Notes under the pieces: generated by a model
The model's input: only the letters and a program-made list of their open reading frames with translations
Told to the model about the DNA's origin: nothing
Database searches by the model: none
From: Leucothrix arctica
Lineage (GTDB): Bacteria > Pseudomonadota > Gammaproteobacteria > Thiotrichales > Thiotrichaceae
NCBI RefSeq assembly: GCF_003172895.1
Contig: NZ_QGKL01000039.1
Span: 124,001 to 188,000, forward strand
DNA length: 64,000 bases
Direction of reading: 5' to 3'
Translations under genes and position numbers: made by a program
Shown: one piece after another, positions 8,303-16,412 of the stretch
How positions within the stretch are numbered: position 1 is the first letter of the stretch
Layout: the number at the start of each line of letters is the position of its first letter

Positions 8303-9555
8303 TGAAAATTAATAAAATTCGTAGCTTGATATTTTTATTGGCAATAAGTGTCATGGGGTCTGCATTGGCAGATCTAGAATTAAGAATATCTAAGACAAGT
8401 AGCCGAGGTATTCCAGTCGTTATAGCGCCAATGGCTGGTGGAGCGCATGCGATTATTGAGGCTGATCTTAACCGAAGCGGTCGTTTTAAGATCGTTAGCT
8501 CACAGCGAGCTACAAATATGGCGACGTTTGGCGGTGCATTAGAGCCGGGGCGCTTAAAGATGCTAGGTGCTGCTTTCTTAGTCCGTGGAAGACGCACCGG
8601 TGCAGGTTTGGATATTGAGATTGTGTCAACAGCAACCGGTAAGCGTGATGCCAGTTATCGGATTGGCAATCTACCTAATCAGCGTAGAGTTGCTCACCAA
8701 GCGGCAGATAAGATATTTGAACAACTAGTAAAGATCAAAGGCGCATTTGATACGCGTTTAGTATACGTTACAGTAACAGGGCGAGCGATTAGTGATCGGG
8801 TATATAAGCTATTTGTTGCTGACGCAGATGGGTATAATCCACGTGCAATATTGACGTCTCGAAAGCCAGTAATGTCCCCAAGTTGGTCGGCTGATGGTAG
8901 TCAGATTGCTTATGTGTCATTTGAGCGCGGTACACCAGCCATTTATGTACAAAACATATTTACTGGTCAGAAGCGTATGGTATCTTCTCGACGTGGAATT
9001 AATGGTGCGCCAAGTTGGTCACCGGATGGAAGTAAGCTGGCTTTAAGTCTATCAGTTGATGGTAACCCTGAAGTCTATATATTGAGTCTTACTAACGGTG
9101 CTTTTAAGCGGCTGACTAATTCTCGTGCAATTGATACAGAGCCGAATTGGACGAAGGATGGTCGATCGATTATATTTACCTCTGATAGAGGCGGAAGACC
9201 ACAGCTTTATAAAATGTCAGCAAGTGGTGGCAGCTCGCGAAGAGTTACATTTGATGGTAGTTACAATTCAGCGGCAGATGTCGTTGGTGATAAAATCGCG
9301 TTTGTGCGCCGAGTGTCAGGTGCCTTTCGTGTTGCTATAATGGAGGACGGTCAGCGTGGGGCTAGAGTTGTGTCAGATGGGCGTTTTGACGAATCCCCTT
9401 CCTTAGCACCGAATGCAACAATGGTTGTATACGCCACGCAAAATAAAGGGCGCGGAACCTTATCGGTAGTTAGTGATAATGGTTACGCTAAGCAAGAATT
9501 ATTATCTCCAGGGGGCGACGTTCGCGAGCCTGCTTGGTCACCTTATTTAAGATAA
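8302..9555 (+). CDS. tolB: Tol-Pal periplasmic beta-propeller TolB
   Basis: 417 residues. A Sec signal peptide is visible (about 1-22, IRSLIFLLAISVMGSALA), then the N-terminal D1 domain, then the six-bladed propeller. WD40-like blades repeat as PSWSADGSQIAY, PSWSPDGSKLAL, PNWTKDGRSIIF and, degenerate, PSLAPNATMVVY. TolB shuttles between Pal and the OmpA/Lpp pool and lets TolA pull Pal. The start overlaps the tolA stop (TGATG), and pal follows after 13 bp with AAAAGGAAA upstream. Confidence 0.95.
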   Translation: MKINKIRSLIFLLAISVMGSALADLELRISKTSSRGIPVVIAPMAGGAHAIIEADLNRSGRFKIVSSQRATNMATFGGALEPGRLKMLGAAFLVRGRRTGAGLDIEIVSTATGKRDASYRIGNLPNQRRVAHQAADKIFEQLVKIKGAFDTRLVYVTVTGRAISDRVYKLFVADADGYNPRAILTSRKPVMSPSWSADGSQIAYVSFERGTPAIYVQNIFTGQKRMVSSRRGINGAPSWSPDGSKLALSLSVDGNPEVYILSLTNGAFKRLTNSRAIDTEPNWTKDGRSIIFTSDRGGRPQLYKMSASGGSSRRVTFDGSYNSAADVVGDKIAFVRRVSGAFRVAIMEDGQRGARVVSDGRFDESPSLAPNATMVVYATQNKGRGTLSVVSDNGYAKQELLSPGGDVREPAWSPYLR

Positions 9556-9568
9556 AAAGGAAATACCA

Positions 9569-10327
9569 ATGAAACCTATTAAATGGATGATTCCTCTGGT
9601 TGCGGTAAGCGTACTAGTGTTGAGTGGTTGTTCTCAAATGCAGCAAAAAGTTGAAACAGCTGAAGCTGGTAATCGTATTACAACGGGTACTGGGGCTAAC
9701 TTATCTGGTCGTACTGGTGTAACAACAGCAGGTAATGCGTTACGTGGATCATCTGCGTTAGGTAATCGCTCGACGTCTAGCTTTGGTGGTGCATCAAGCA
9801 GTACTTATGGTGATGGCCGTGGTAATCTAGTTAATGGCATCGGATCTAATGGATCATCTCCGTCTACTACTGGCTTAGGTGGTTCTGGAATTGGTGGGTC
9901 GAATTCTAGTAGCTTTGGTGCTTCTGATAACCGTTTAGGTGGTTCAGGCGGAGACTATAAGGTTACAGATCTTAATGACTCTAATAGTATCCTGTCTCGT
10001 CGTGTAATCTACTTTGCATATGACCAGTCGACTATTGAGCCAGAGTATTTTGAAATTCTTGATGCTCATTCTGAACTTTTAGCGAGTAATCCGAACCTAA
10101 CTGTTAGATTAGAGGGTCATGCTGACGAGCGTGGTTCACGTGAGTACAATGTGGCACTATCTGAGCGTCGTGCTCAGTCTGTTAAGCAGTTCATGGACTT
10201 GAAGGGTGTAGGTTCTGAACAGAATCAAACAGTTGCATACGGTGAAGAGCTTCCAGTTGATCCAGGTCATACTGAGGCTGCATGGAGTAAGAATCGCCGT
10301 GTGGAGATTAAATACATAGGACGTTAA
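9569..10327 (+). CDS. pal: Peptidoglycan-associated lipoprotein Pal with extended Ser/Gly/Asn linker
   Basis: 252 residues, against about 170 in E. coli. The lipobox LVLSGC puts the lipidated Cys at 21. The OmpA-like peptidoglycan-binding domain covers about 145-250 (LEGHADERGSREYNVALSERR). Between them lies a linker of about 110 residues made mostly of Ser, Gly, Asn and Thr, with tandem-like SSSFGGASSS and GGSGIGGSNSSS pieces. Pal ties the outer membrane to peptidoglycan and is recycled by TolB/TolA. The long linker is unusual and would extend the reach of the C-terminal domain. Confidence 0.95.
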   Translation: MKPIKWMIPLVAVSVLVLSGCSQMQQKVETAEAGNRITTGTGANLSGRTGVTTAGNALRGSSALGNRSTSSFGGASSSTYGDGRGNLVNGIGSNGSSPSTTGLGGSGIGGSNSSSFGASDNRLGGSGGDYKVTDLNDSNSILSRRVIYFAYDQSTIEPEYFEILDAHSELLASNPNLTVRLEGHADERGSREYNVALSERRAQSVKQFMDLKGVGSEQNQTVAYGEELPVDPGHTEAAWSKNRRVEIKYIGR

Positions 10328-10331
10328 TTAT

Positions 10332-11240
10332 ATGCTTTATATCTTGCGCAAATCTCTAATGAGCGCAGGTTTGCTGTTTGTGCTGGTGTCATCACCAGCA
10401 CAGGCTGTTACACCTGACGAATTATTTGAAGTATTGCAGCGTATTGAATCGCTAGAAAACGAAGTAAGATTTCTTCGTGGTGAAAATGAACAACTTCGAT
10501 ATGACATTGAAGATGTGAAGAGTACACAGAAGTCTACTTTCATCCGTATCGATGACAGAATGGATGACTTGATGCGATCAGTAAGCTCTTCAAGTTCACG
10601 TATGTCTGCACCTGTTGCGCCAAAAGTTCCTTTAGCACCTACTAAGCCAGCTAAAAAAGTGGTTAAACCTATGTTGCAGCAGGTTAGTGTTCCTGCAGTA
10701 GTTAAACCTGTTGTGAAGGTTGCTGAAGATAAAAAAAAAGCACCAAAAGTACAGTTGGTATCAAAGCCAGTAGTTAAGCAGGTAAAGCCTGTTGCGCCAT
10801 TGCCTATTGTTAAAGTATTGCCGGCTACAATAAAGCCAGTAACACCGGCGAAGCCAGAAGAGCAGCGTGAGTACAATATTGCATTTGCTAATATTAAACC
10901 AAAACCTTCTCAGGCAATTCGTCAGTTTCGTGATTTTCTAAAAAAGTACCCTAAGAGTCCACTTGCTGCAAATTCGCAGTATTGGTTGGGTGAGGTAATG
11001 TACTCAAGTAGGAATTATCGCGGTGCAATTGATGAGTTTGTGGTTGTACTTGAACAGTACAGTGATAGCTCAAAAGCACCTGATGCTGCTATTAAGTTGG
11101 GCTACAGTTTTTACGAAATGAAAAACTGGGTTTATGCGCGTCGAACATTGCAAGATGTTGTGCGTAATTTTCCAAAGACTCAGGCGGCTGGTTTAGCAGA
11201 AGCTCGTTTGGCAAAGATGAAGAAAGAGAACTTATATTAA
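10332..11240 (+). CDS. cpoB: Cell division coordinator CpoB (YbgF), tol-pal operon TPR protein
   Basis: 302 residues. A signal peptide (about 1-25, ending SSPAQA) is followed by a short coiled-coil trimerisation segment (LFEVLQRIESLENEVRFLRGENEQL). A Pro/Lys/Val-rich low-complexity linker (about 95-175) comes next, then a C-terminal TPR domain beginning near REYNIAFANIK, with repeats such as AANSQYWLGEVMYSSRNYRGAIDEF given here in part. In E. coli CpoB links PBP1B activity with Tol. It is the last gene of the operon, before the terminator at 11270-11300. Confidence 0.92.
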   Translation: MLYILRKSLMSAGLLFVLVSSPAQAVTPDELFEVLQRIESLENEVRFLRGENEQLRYDIEDVKSTQKSTFIRIDDRMDDLMRSVSSSSSRMSAPVAPKVPLAPTKPAKKVVKPMLQQVSVPAVVKPVVKVAEDKKKAPKVQLVSKPVVKQVKPVAPLPIVKVLPATIKPVTPAKPEEQREYNIAFANIKPKPSQAIRQFRDFLKKYPKSPLAANSQYWLGEVMYSSRNYRGAIDEFVVVLEQYSDSSKAPDAAIKLGYSFYEMKNWVYARRTLQDVVRNFPKTQAAGLAEARLAKMKKENLY

Positions 11241-11269
11241 GTTATAGTTTTTTAGTTTTCGATAGAAAC

Positions 11270-11300
11270 AAAAAAGCCTGATCATTGATCAGGCTTTTTT
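11270..11300. terminator. Bidirectional Rho-independent terminator between cpoB and rplI
   Basis: A perfect 9-bp stem (11275-11283 with 11287-11295, AGCCTGATC/GATCAGGCT) and a 3-base loop are flanked by an A run on the left and a T run on the right. The structure can end both the plus-strand tol-pal transcript and the minus-strand rpsF-rpsR-rplI transcript. Confidence 0.92.
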
Positions 11301-11326
11301 GTTGAAGCGGTTATTGAATAAAGAAA

Positions 11327-11830
11327 TTAATCTTCCTCAACAAACGTTCCGATTGCACCAACTTTTTCTCTCACTTCAATAACGTTATCTGAGTGAACAA
11401 CTACAGTAATTGCTGCAGTAACGTCAGTGAATAGGTGAACGCCAACTTCGTGCTCACCCACTGTGCGGATCGGGCCTTCTGGCATACGAATATCGCGACG
11501 CTCAACTTCAAAACCAAGTGCTTTAAGTGACTCTGCAACTTCGTGGTTTGTAATTGAACCGAACAGTTTACCTTCTTGACCAGCGTTAGCTTCAAGCTTG
11601 ATAACAGTACCGTCGATTTTAGCGCGGATAACTTCAGCAGCAGCAGTTGCTTCAGCAGCAACCTTTTCTAGTCCAGCACGAATCTCTTCAAAAGCTTCAA
11701 TGTTAGCTTTAGTTGCGATTTTAGCTTTACTACGTGGTACTAAATAGTTACGTGCAAAACCTGCACGTACGTTGACAACTTCGCCCAAAGAGCCAAGGTT
11801 ATCAATTTTTTCCATCAAAATGACTTGCAT
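11327..11830 (-). CDS. rplI: 50S ribosomal protein L9
   Basis: 167 residues, slightly longer than the 149 of E. coli. The N-terminal domain MQVILMEKIDNLGSLGEVVNV has the L9 signature. A central helix (about 40-75) and the C-terminal domain (KLFGSITNHEVAESL) follow. L9 binds 23S rRNA at the base of the L1 stalk. It is the last gene of rpsF-rpsR-rplI, 26 bp after rpsR, and ends before the shared terminator. Confidence 0.97.
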   Translation of the reverse strand: MQVILMEKIDNLGSLGEVVNVRAGFARNYLVPRSKAKIATKANIEAFEEIRAGLEKVAAEATAAAEVIRAKIDGTVIKLEANAGQEGKLFGSITNHEVAESLKALGFEVERRDIRMPEGPIRTVGEHEVGVHLFTDVTAAITVVVHSDNVIEVREKVGAIGTFVEED

Positions 11831-11856
11831 GATAATTTACCTATATTGAGCAGGTT

Positions 11857-12084
11857 TTACTTGTGCTGATCCGTATAAGGGATCAGAGCCAGGTAGCGCG
11901 CACGCTTGATAGCAGTAGCCAATTGGCGCTGGTATCTAGCTTTCGTGCCAGTTACACGACTAGGTACAATCTTACCTGTCTCAGTAATGTAGGCTTTTAG
12001 GGTATCAAGATCTTTATAATCGATCTCTTTAACGTTCTCCGCCGTGAAACGGCAGAATTTTTGACGTCGAAAATAACGTGACAT
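11857..12084 (-). CDS. rpsR: 30S ribosomal protein S18
   Basis: 75 residues, the exact E. coli length. The sequence has the S18 hallmarks [20 protein letters not shown] and the basic C-terminal [22 protein letters not shown]18 pairs with S6 on the 30S platform. It follows rpsF directly, with no priB between them as there is in enterobacteria. Confidence 0.98.
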   Translation of the reverse strand: MSRYFRRQKFCRFTAENVKEIDYKDLDTLKAYITETGKIVPSRVTGTKARYQRQLATAIKRARYLALIPYTDQHK

Positions 12085-12099
12085 AATTGACTCCGAGAA

Positions 12100-12468
12100 T
12101 TAGGCGTTAGAGACTGGTGCAGGCTTACGAGTAGGCTTCTCTTCAGCTTTTTCTTTGCTAAGCAAAGACGCTTCAGTATCAGCACCACCGTCGCGACGGA
12201 TTGTCAGATTACGCAAAACAGCATCGTTGAAACGGAAAAGATCTTCCAATTCAAATAATGTCTTGCTGTCACATTCGATGTTCATAAGAACGTAATGTGC
12301 TTTATGTAACTTAACAATTGGGTAAGCCAAAGGACGACGTCCCCAGTCTTCCAAGCGGTGTACAGCGCCGCCGTTGTCAGTCATCAACTTGCTATAACGC
12401 TCGATCATAGCAGGAACTTGTTCGCTCTGGTCTGGATGAACCAGGAACACAACTTCATAATGTCTCAT
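12100..12468 (-). CDS. rpsF: 30S ribosomal protein S6
   Basis: 122 residues. [25 protein letters not shown] is the S6 N-terminus, given here only as the family marker, and the core ends near [12 protein letters not shown]. The short tail is Lys/Glu/Pro-rich. S6 binds the 16S platform with S18. The gene leads the operon, with AAGGAAT as ribosome site, a leader of about 70 bases and a clear promoter at 12547-12575. Confidence 0.97.
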   Translation of the reverse strand: MRHYEVVFLVHPDQSEQVPAMIERYSKLMTDNGGAVHRLEDWGRRPLAYPIVKLHKAHYVLMNIECDSKTLFELEDLFRFNDAVLRNLTIRRDGGADTEASLLSKEKAEEKPTRKPAPVSNA

Positions 12469-12493
12469 TTAGAGATTCCTTATGGTTTAAACA

Positions 12494-12516
12494 GCCCTCT
12501 ATATTTATAGGAGGGC
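12494..12516 (-). promoter_or_regulatory. Leader hairpin of the rpsF operon
   Basis: On the minus strand GCCCTC and GAGGGC pair around a U/A-rich top (CTATAAATATA), 25 bases before the rpsF start. rpsF leaders of many bacteria carry an S6:S18-binding autoregulatory structure, and this hairpin sits where such a site would be. The diagnostic CCG bulge was not confirmed, so the regulatory role is inference. Confidence 0.4.
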
Positions 12517-12546
12517 AAGGAAGGGCCGAAACCCAGTAGGGTCGCG

Positions 12547-12575
12547 ATTATCTTTGAATTAGCGAGTGTTGTCAA
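12547..12575 (-). promoter_or_regulatory. Sigma-70 promoter of rpsF-rpsR-rplI
   Basis: Read on the minus strand: perfect -35 TTGACA (12570-12575), 17-base spacer, -10 GATAAT (12547-12552). The expected start point gives a leader of about 70 bases before rpsF. Confidence 0.85.
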
Positions 12576-12596
12576 TGCGTAGAATACGCCACTGCT

Positions 12597-12902
12597 TTAG
12601 TCGGAGATTTTTTCGAGTGAATCGTGAATTTTTGACTGCAAGTCATCAAGCCGAGTAATCACATCAATGTCGATGTTTTGAACCTGGCTTTGTGACTTCA
12701 ACATGTCATGGGCTATATTGATAGCGGCCATAACAGCAATCCGCTCAATCCCAATCACTTTGCCGGTATTGCGGATTTCGCGCATTTTTTTATCGACGTG
12801 CTCTACGGACGCCAGTAATGCGTCCTGCTCACTCGGTGGGCAGGAAATATTGTATTCTTTATCAAGAATTTTTGCTGCAACGGGTATTGGAGTGTCAGAC
12901 AT
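12597..12902 (-). CDS. zapA: Cell division protein ZapA
   Basis: 101 residues, ZapA family. The N-terminal strand region VAAKILDKEYNISCPPSEQDALLAS and the long C-terminal helix (VQNIDIDVITRLDDLQSKI) match the known fold that bundles FtsZ filaments. It lies 14 bp after the ZapB-like gene and is probably co-transcribed with it. In E. coli zapA is followed by 6S RNA and fau; here the rpsF promoter follows instead and no 6S-like RNA was seen. Confidence 0.9.
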   Translation of the reverse strand: MSDTPIPVAAKILDKEYNISCPPSEQDALLASVEHVDKKMREIRNTGKVIGIERIAVMAAINIAHDMLKSQSQVQNIDIDVITRLDDLQSKIHDSLEKISD

Positions 12903-12916
12903 ATAATATTTAGGTC

Positions 12917-13147
12917 CTAGGAATTTTCCATGGCTTTCAAACGCATAATCATTGCTTCCACTTGGGTGCGAATTTTATCGTTCTTGGCATGCAGCTCGGC
13001 ACGGTCTTTAATGAGCTGCGTTTCTTTGAGTTTCAAGGACTGATTATCCTCAAACAAGCGATTACTTATTAGCATCAGCTTCTCTAAGGTTTGTTCCAAT
13101 TCAAGCACTTGTTCTTTTAGTCGTGCGTCTGTGTTGTTTGTATCCAT
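12917..13147 (-). CDS. ZapB-like coiled-coil protein (TIGR02449 type)
   Basis: 76 residues, essentially one long coiled coil (LKEQVLELEQTLEKLMLISN and onward) with no membrane segment. Small coiled-coil proteins of this type precede zapA in many gammaproteobacteria and are thought to work with ZapA at the FtsZ ring. The gene has its own promoter (13156-13185) and is divergent from ygfB. The family assignment is from memory of sequence and context. Confidence 0.75.
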   Translation of the reverse strand: MDTNNTDARLKEQVLELEQTLEKLMLISNRLFEDNQSLKLKETQLIKDRAELHAKNDKIRTQVEAMIMRLKAMENS

Positions 13148-13155
13148 AATAACTC

Positions 13156-13185
13156 ATCTTAGTCTAGAGCAGAAAGGCGGGTCAA
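13156..13185 (-). promoter_or_regulatory. Sigma-70 promoter for the zapB-like/zapA pair
   Basis: On the minus strand: -35 TTGACC (13180-13185), 18-base spacer, -10 TAAGAT (13156-13161), a few bases before the start codon at 13147. The leader would be very short or nearly absent. Confidence 0.5.
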
Positions 13186-13238
13186 ACAATTTGCTAAATG
13201 ATACTATAGGCCACCTTTAAATGTATCAGAAGATTGTT

Positions 13239-13799
13239 ATGGATCAAGCACTCAATTACGCCGATGTGGCAGACTGTTTAGATAGAGCCGGCCTAGATGT
13301 ACTTGCTTCTGAAGTACATGCTATTGCCTGTGGTATTTTAATAGGCAACATCTCGGCAGATAAAATCAAATGGGTACAAGAGTTAGTGCCTAACCTAGAA
13401 GCTGGCGATGTGCTGCAGCAACAAGGTGTGCGTGAGTTAGGTAAGCTGTTTGATAGCGCTCAGCGCGATCTGCAAGATAGCCAACTGCGTTTTGAACTTT
13501 TTTTACCTGACGAAGAAGAATCACTTGTAAGTCGTATGGAAGCATTGCAGGACTGGTGTCAGGGCCTTATTCTTGGCTTAACCATGGCCGGCATTACAGA
13601 TTACAAAAACTTACCTGAAGACTCTCGAGATTTACTAGAAGACTTCGTGAATATCGGCACATCCGGTGAGTTTGATTTTGATGCGGACGATCAAGAGTCT
13701 GAAATAGCTTATACCGATATCTCACAATATGTACGCGTTGGTGTGTTGCTCATTAATGAAGAGTTACAACCAATGAAACAGAGTAATACAATTCACTAA
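13239..13799 (+). CDS. ygfB: UPF0149 family protein YgfB
   Basis: 186 residues from the ATG at 13239, which has AGAAG eight bases upstream. An in-frame ATG at 13221 has no ribosome site. The YgfB/YecA helical fold is recognised from SEVHAIACGILIGN, LFLPDEEESLVSRMEALQDW and the C-terminal VRVGVLLINEEL. The molecular role of YgfB is not settled generally. In enterobacteria it precedes pepP-ubiH-ubiI exactly as here, so it probably leads this operon. Confidence 0.9.
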   Translation: MDQALNYADVADCLDRAGLDVLASEVHAIACGILIGNISADKIKWVQELVPNLEAGDVLQQQGVRELGKLFDSAQRDLQDSQLRFELFLPDEEESLVSRMEALQDWCQGLILGLTMAGITDYKNLPEDSRDLLEDFVNIGTSGEFDFDADDQESEIAYTDISQYVRVGVLLINEELQPMKQSNTIH

Positions 13800-13816
13800 T
13801 TTGTTGGAACGAAGGT

Positions 13817-15160
13817 ATGAAAAATAATAATCCCAATTTACCTGCGACAGAATTTGCGGAACGTCGCAAACAGCTGATGGAAATGGTCGGGCCTGACGGT
13901 ATTGTGATTGTGCCATCAGCGAGTTTACTCACCCGTAATCGTGATGCTGAGTTTCCATTTCGTCAAGATAGTAGCTTTCAATACCTGACTAATTTTAATG
14001 AGCCAAGTGCCGTTGCTGTCTTTATTCCAGAGCGTGAAGAAGGAGAGTTCATACTCTTTTGTCGTGAAAAAGACCCACTGACAGAGCGCTGGACTGGCCG
14101 TATGGCAGGTCTTGAGGGAGCAAAAGCTGATTATCAAGCAGATGACGCATTCCCAATAGATGATATTGACGAAATTTTGCCAGGCTTATTAGATCGTCGC
14201 GAAACAGTTCACTATAGTATGGGTGAAAATACTGAGTTTGATCAAAAGGTTATGTCTTGGGTGAATACCCTTAAAGCACAAGTCAGACGGGGTGGCCATC
14301 CGCCACAAGAGTTCATATCGCTCGACTTAATTTTACACGATATGCGTTTGTACAAAACTAAAGCTGAAATCAAATTAATGAAGCATGCTGCAAAAACATC
14401 GGTGAAAGCCCATGAGCGTGCAATGACAATTTGTGAACCAGGTTTAAATGAAGGCCAGCTAGACGCTGAATTCTTACATGCATTTCGTTGGGATGGCATG
14501 GTGCCTGCCTACACTTCTATTGTTGGCGGTGGTGAAAATGCCTGCGTCCTGCATTATATAGATAATAATGAAGTGCTAAATGATGGTGACTTAGTGCTTA
14601 TTGATGCAGGTGCTGAATACCACTGTTACGCGAGTGACATCACACGTACCTTTCCAGTAAACGGTAAGTTTAGTGAGCCGCAGCGTCAAATTTATCAGTT
14701 AGTTTTAGACTCACAATACGCTTCGATTGAAGCCTCTCAACCCGGTAACACTTGGGATGCACCACACTCAGCCGCAGTTGAAGTCATTAGTAAAGGGTTG
14801 ATTGAGTTAGGCTTACTCGAAGGTGACCTAGAAAGTGTCATTGAGTCTGGCGCGTACCGTGAATTCTTTATGCACAAAACTGGCCATTGGTTAGGTTTGG
14901 ACGTACACGATGTTGGTGATTACAAAATTGACGATGAGTGGCGTGTACTTGAAGCAGGTATGGTACTGACGGTTGAGCCGGGTATTTATATTTCTCCTAG
15001 TGATACTGTTGATAAAAAATGGTGGAATATCGGCGTTCGTATCGAAGATGATGTTGTCATTACACGTAAAGGTAATGAGGTACTTACCGGAGCTCTAATT
15101 AAAGAGGTGGCTGATATCGAAGCGCTGATGGCAAAAGGTCAGGCCGCTAGAGGCGGGTAA
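13817..15160 (+). CDS. pepP: Xaa-Pro aminopeptidase PepP
   Basis: 447 residues. An N-terminal creatinase-like domain (about 1-175) precedes the pita-bread metallopeptidase domain. Visible metal-site segments are LIDAGAEYHCYASDITRTFP (two Asp), HKTGHWLGLDVHDVG (His), VLTVEPGIYI (Glu) and GVRIEDDVVIT (Glu). It removes N-terminal residues preceding proline and uses two Mn ions. It sits between ygfB and ubiH with 4 bp to the latter, the usual gammaproteobacterial order. Confidence 0.95.
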   Translation: MKNNNPNLPATEFAERRKQLMEMVGPDGIVIVPSASLLTRNRDAEFPFRQDSSFQYLTNFNEPSAVAVFIPEREEGEFILFCREKDPLTERWTGRMAGLEGAKADYQADDAFPIDDIDEILPGLLDRRETVHYSMGENTEFDQKVMSWVNTLKAQVRRGGHPPQEFISLDLILHDMRLYKTKAEIKLMKHAAKTSVKAHERAMTICEPGLNEGQLDAEFLHAFRWDGMVPAYTSIVGGGENACVLHYIDNNEVLNDGDLVLIDAGAEYHCYASDITRTFPVNGKFSEPQRQIYQLVLDSQYASIEASQPGNTWDAPHSAAVEVISKGLIELGLLEGDLESVIESGAYREFFMHKTGHWLGLDVHDVGDYKIDDEWRVLEAGMVLTVEPGIYISPSDTVDKKWWNIGVRIEDDVVITRKGNEVLTGALIKEVADIEALMAKGQAARGG

Positions 15161-15164
15161 ATTC

Positions 15165-16412
15165 ATGCAAACAGCTTCCTATGATGTGTTGATTGCAGGT
15201 GGTGGAATGGTAGGCGCAAGCCTAGCCGTTGCACTGAGTCGTTTACCCTTAAAAATTGCTTTAGTGGAAGCGTATCCTTTAAACGATAGTGGTCAGACAG
15301 CTTATGATGATCGAGCCATTGCACTGTCTTATGGCTCTAGCCAAATCCTTAAAGGTATGGGTGTTTGGTCTTCGATAGAGGCTGCTGCTAGCGCAATTAA
15401 CAGTATTCATATCTCTGATCGTGGTCACTTTGGTGCGACACGTTTAACGGCTGAGCAACAAAAAGTGCCAGCGTTGGGTTACCTGATTCAAAGCCGTGAT
15501 TATGGGGAGGTCTTGCAGCAAGCTTTAATCGATAGTGATGTCAGTCTGCTGCAACCTGCTTCTGTTTCAGGGTTATTAAATAATCACTCTGAAATTGAAG
15601 TCTCTATTCAAAATAACGATGACAAGCTTGATGTTAAACAGGTGACAACAAAACTACTCGTCGCTTGTGATGGTGCTAACTCAGCAATAAGAGAAATGTC
15701 TGGGATAGAGTCTACCGTTCATGATTACCAGCAAGTCGCTATCATCGCGAATATCAGTACGAGTAAACCCCACAAAAACCAAGCGTTTGAACGTTTTACC
15801 GAGCAAGGGCCAATCGCGCTGTTGCCAATGTCTAAAAATCGAAGCTCCTTAGTTTGGACGCTTACAGTCGATAATTACCAAGCAATTTTAGACTTAGATG
15901 ATGCTTCATTTTTAAAAGCTCTAGGCGAAGCGTTTGGTTATCGCCTCGGTCGCTTTACTAAGGTTGGAGCGCGTAGTGCCTTTCCTTTAAAGCTAACGAC
16001 CGCGAATAATCTGATTGCTCCTCGTGTTGCGATTGTCGGTAATGCAGCGCATGCACTTCACCCCGTTGCAGGACAAGGTCTGAATTTAGCGTTGCGTGAC
16101 GTTGCCGATTTGGCAGAACAAGTAGCACAAGCGTTAGATAATGATCAGGATATCGGCAGTATGAGTGTGTTGCACGAGTATGCTGAACAACGACAGTCAG
16201 ATACCCAAGCGACGGTACGTTACACCGACTCGTTAGTTAAACTATTTTCCAATGATAACTTTTTGCTTGGTCACGCACGTGCGGTAGGCCTAATGGCGGT
16301 CGATCGTTTGCCACTATTTAGACAGTTATTAGCCAAACAAAGTATGGGTTTAACGCACCGTAAATCGCGCCTGTCGCGAGGCTTACCCTTACTAAAGGAG
16401 CCGTTAAAATGA
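15165..16412 (+). CDS. ubiH: 2-octaprenyl-6-methoxyphenol hydroxylase UbiH
   Basis: 415 residues, a flavin monooxygenase of the UbiH/Coq6 family. The N-terminal FAD motif is VLIAGGGMVGASLAVALSR. The UbiH-like stretch YDDRAIALSYGS comes next, and the C-terminal FAD-binding GD-type motif is VAIVGNAAHALHPVAGQGLN. It hydroxylates a ring position in aerobic ubiquinone synthesis at the inner membrane. The last 4 bases overlap the next hydroxylase gene. The exact ring position is inferred from order and from resemblance to E. coli ubiH. Confidence 0.9.
   Translation: MQTASYDVLIAGGGMVGASLAVALSRLPLKIALVEAYPLNDSGQTAYDDRAIALSYGSSQILKGMGVWSSIEAAASAINSIHISDRGHFGATRLTAEQQKVPALGYLIQSRDYGEVLQQALIDSDVSLLQPASVSGLLNNHSEIEVSIQNNDDKLDVKQVTTKLLVACDGANSAIREMSGIESTVHDYQQVAIIANISTSKPHKNQAFERFTEQGPIALLPMSKNRSSLVWTLTVDNYQAILDLDDASFLKALGEAFGYRLGRFTKVGARSAFPLKLTTANNLIAPRVAIVGNAAHALHPVAGQGLNLALRDVADLAEQVAQALDNDQDIGSMSVLHEYAEQRQSDTQATVRYTDSLVKLFSNDNFLLGHARAVGLMAVDRLPLFRQLLAKQSMGLTHRKSRLSRGLPLLKEPLK

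Noticed and set aside
10337-10876. 179-codon antisense frame opposite cpoB
   Set aside because: Thr/Gly/Phe-rich low complexity mirroring the Pro/Lys/Val linker of CpoB; no start signal and no family resemblance.
12469-12596. 6S RNA after zapA
   Set aside because: The interval is only 128 bases and filled by the rpsF promoter and leader; no long imperfect rod structure is visible.
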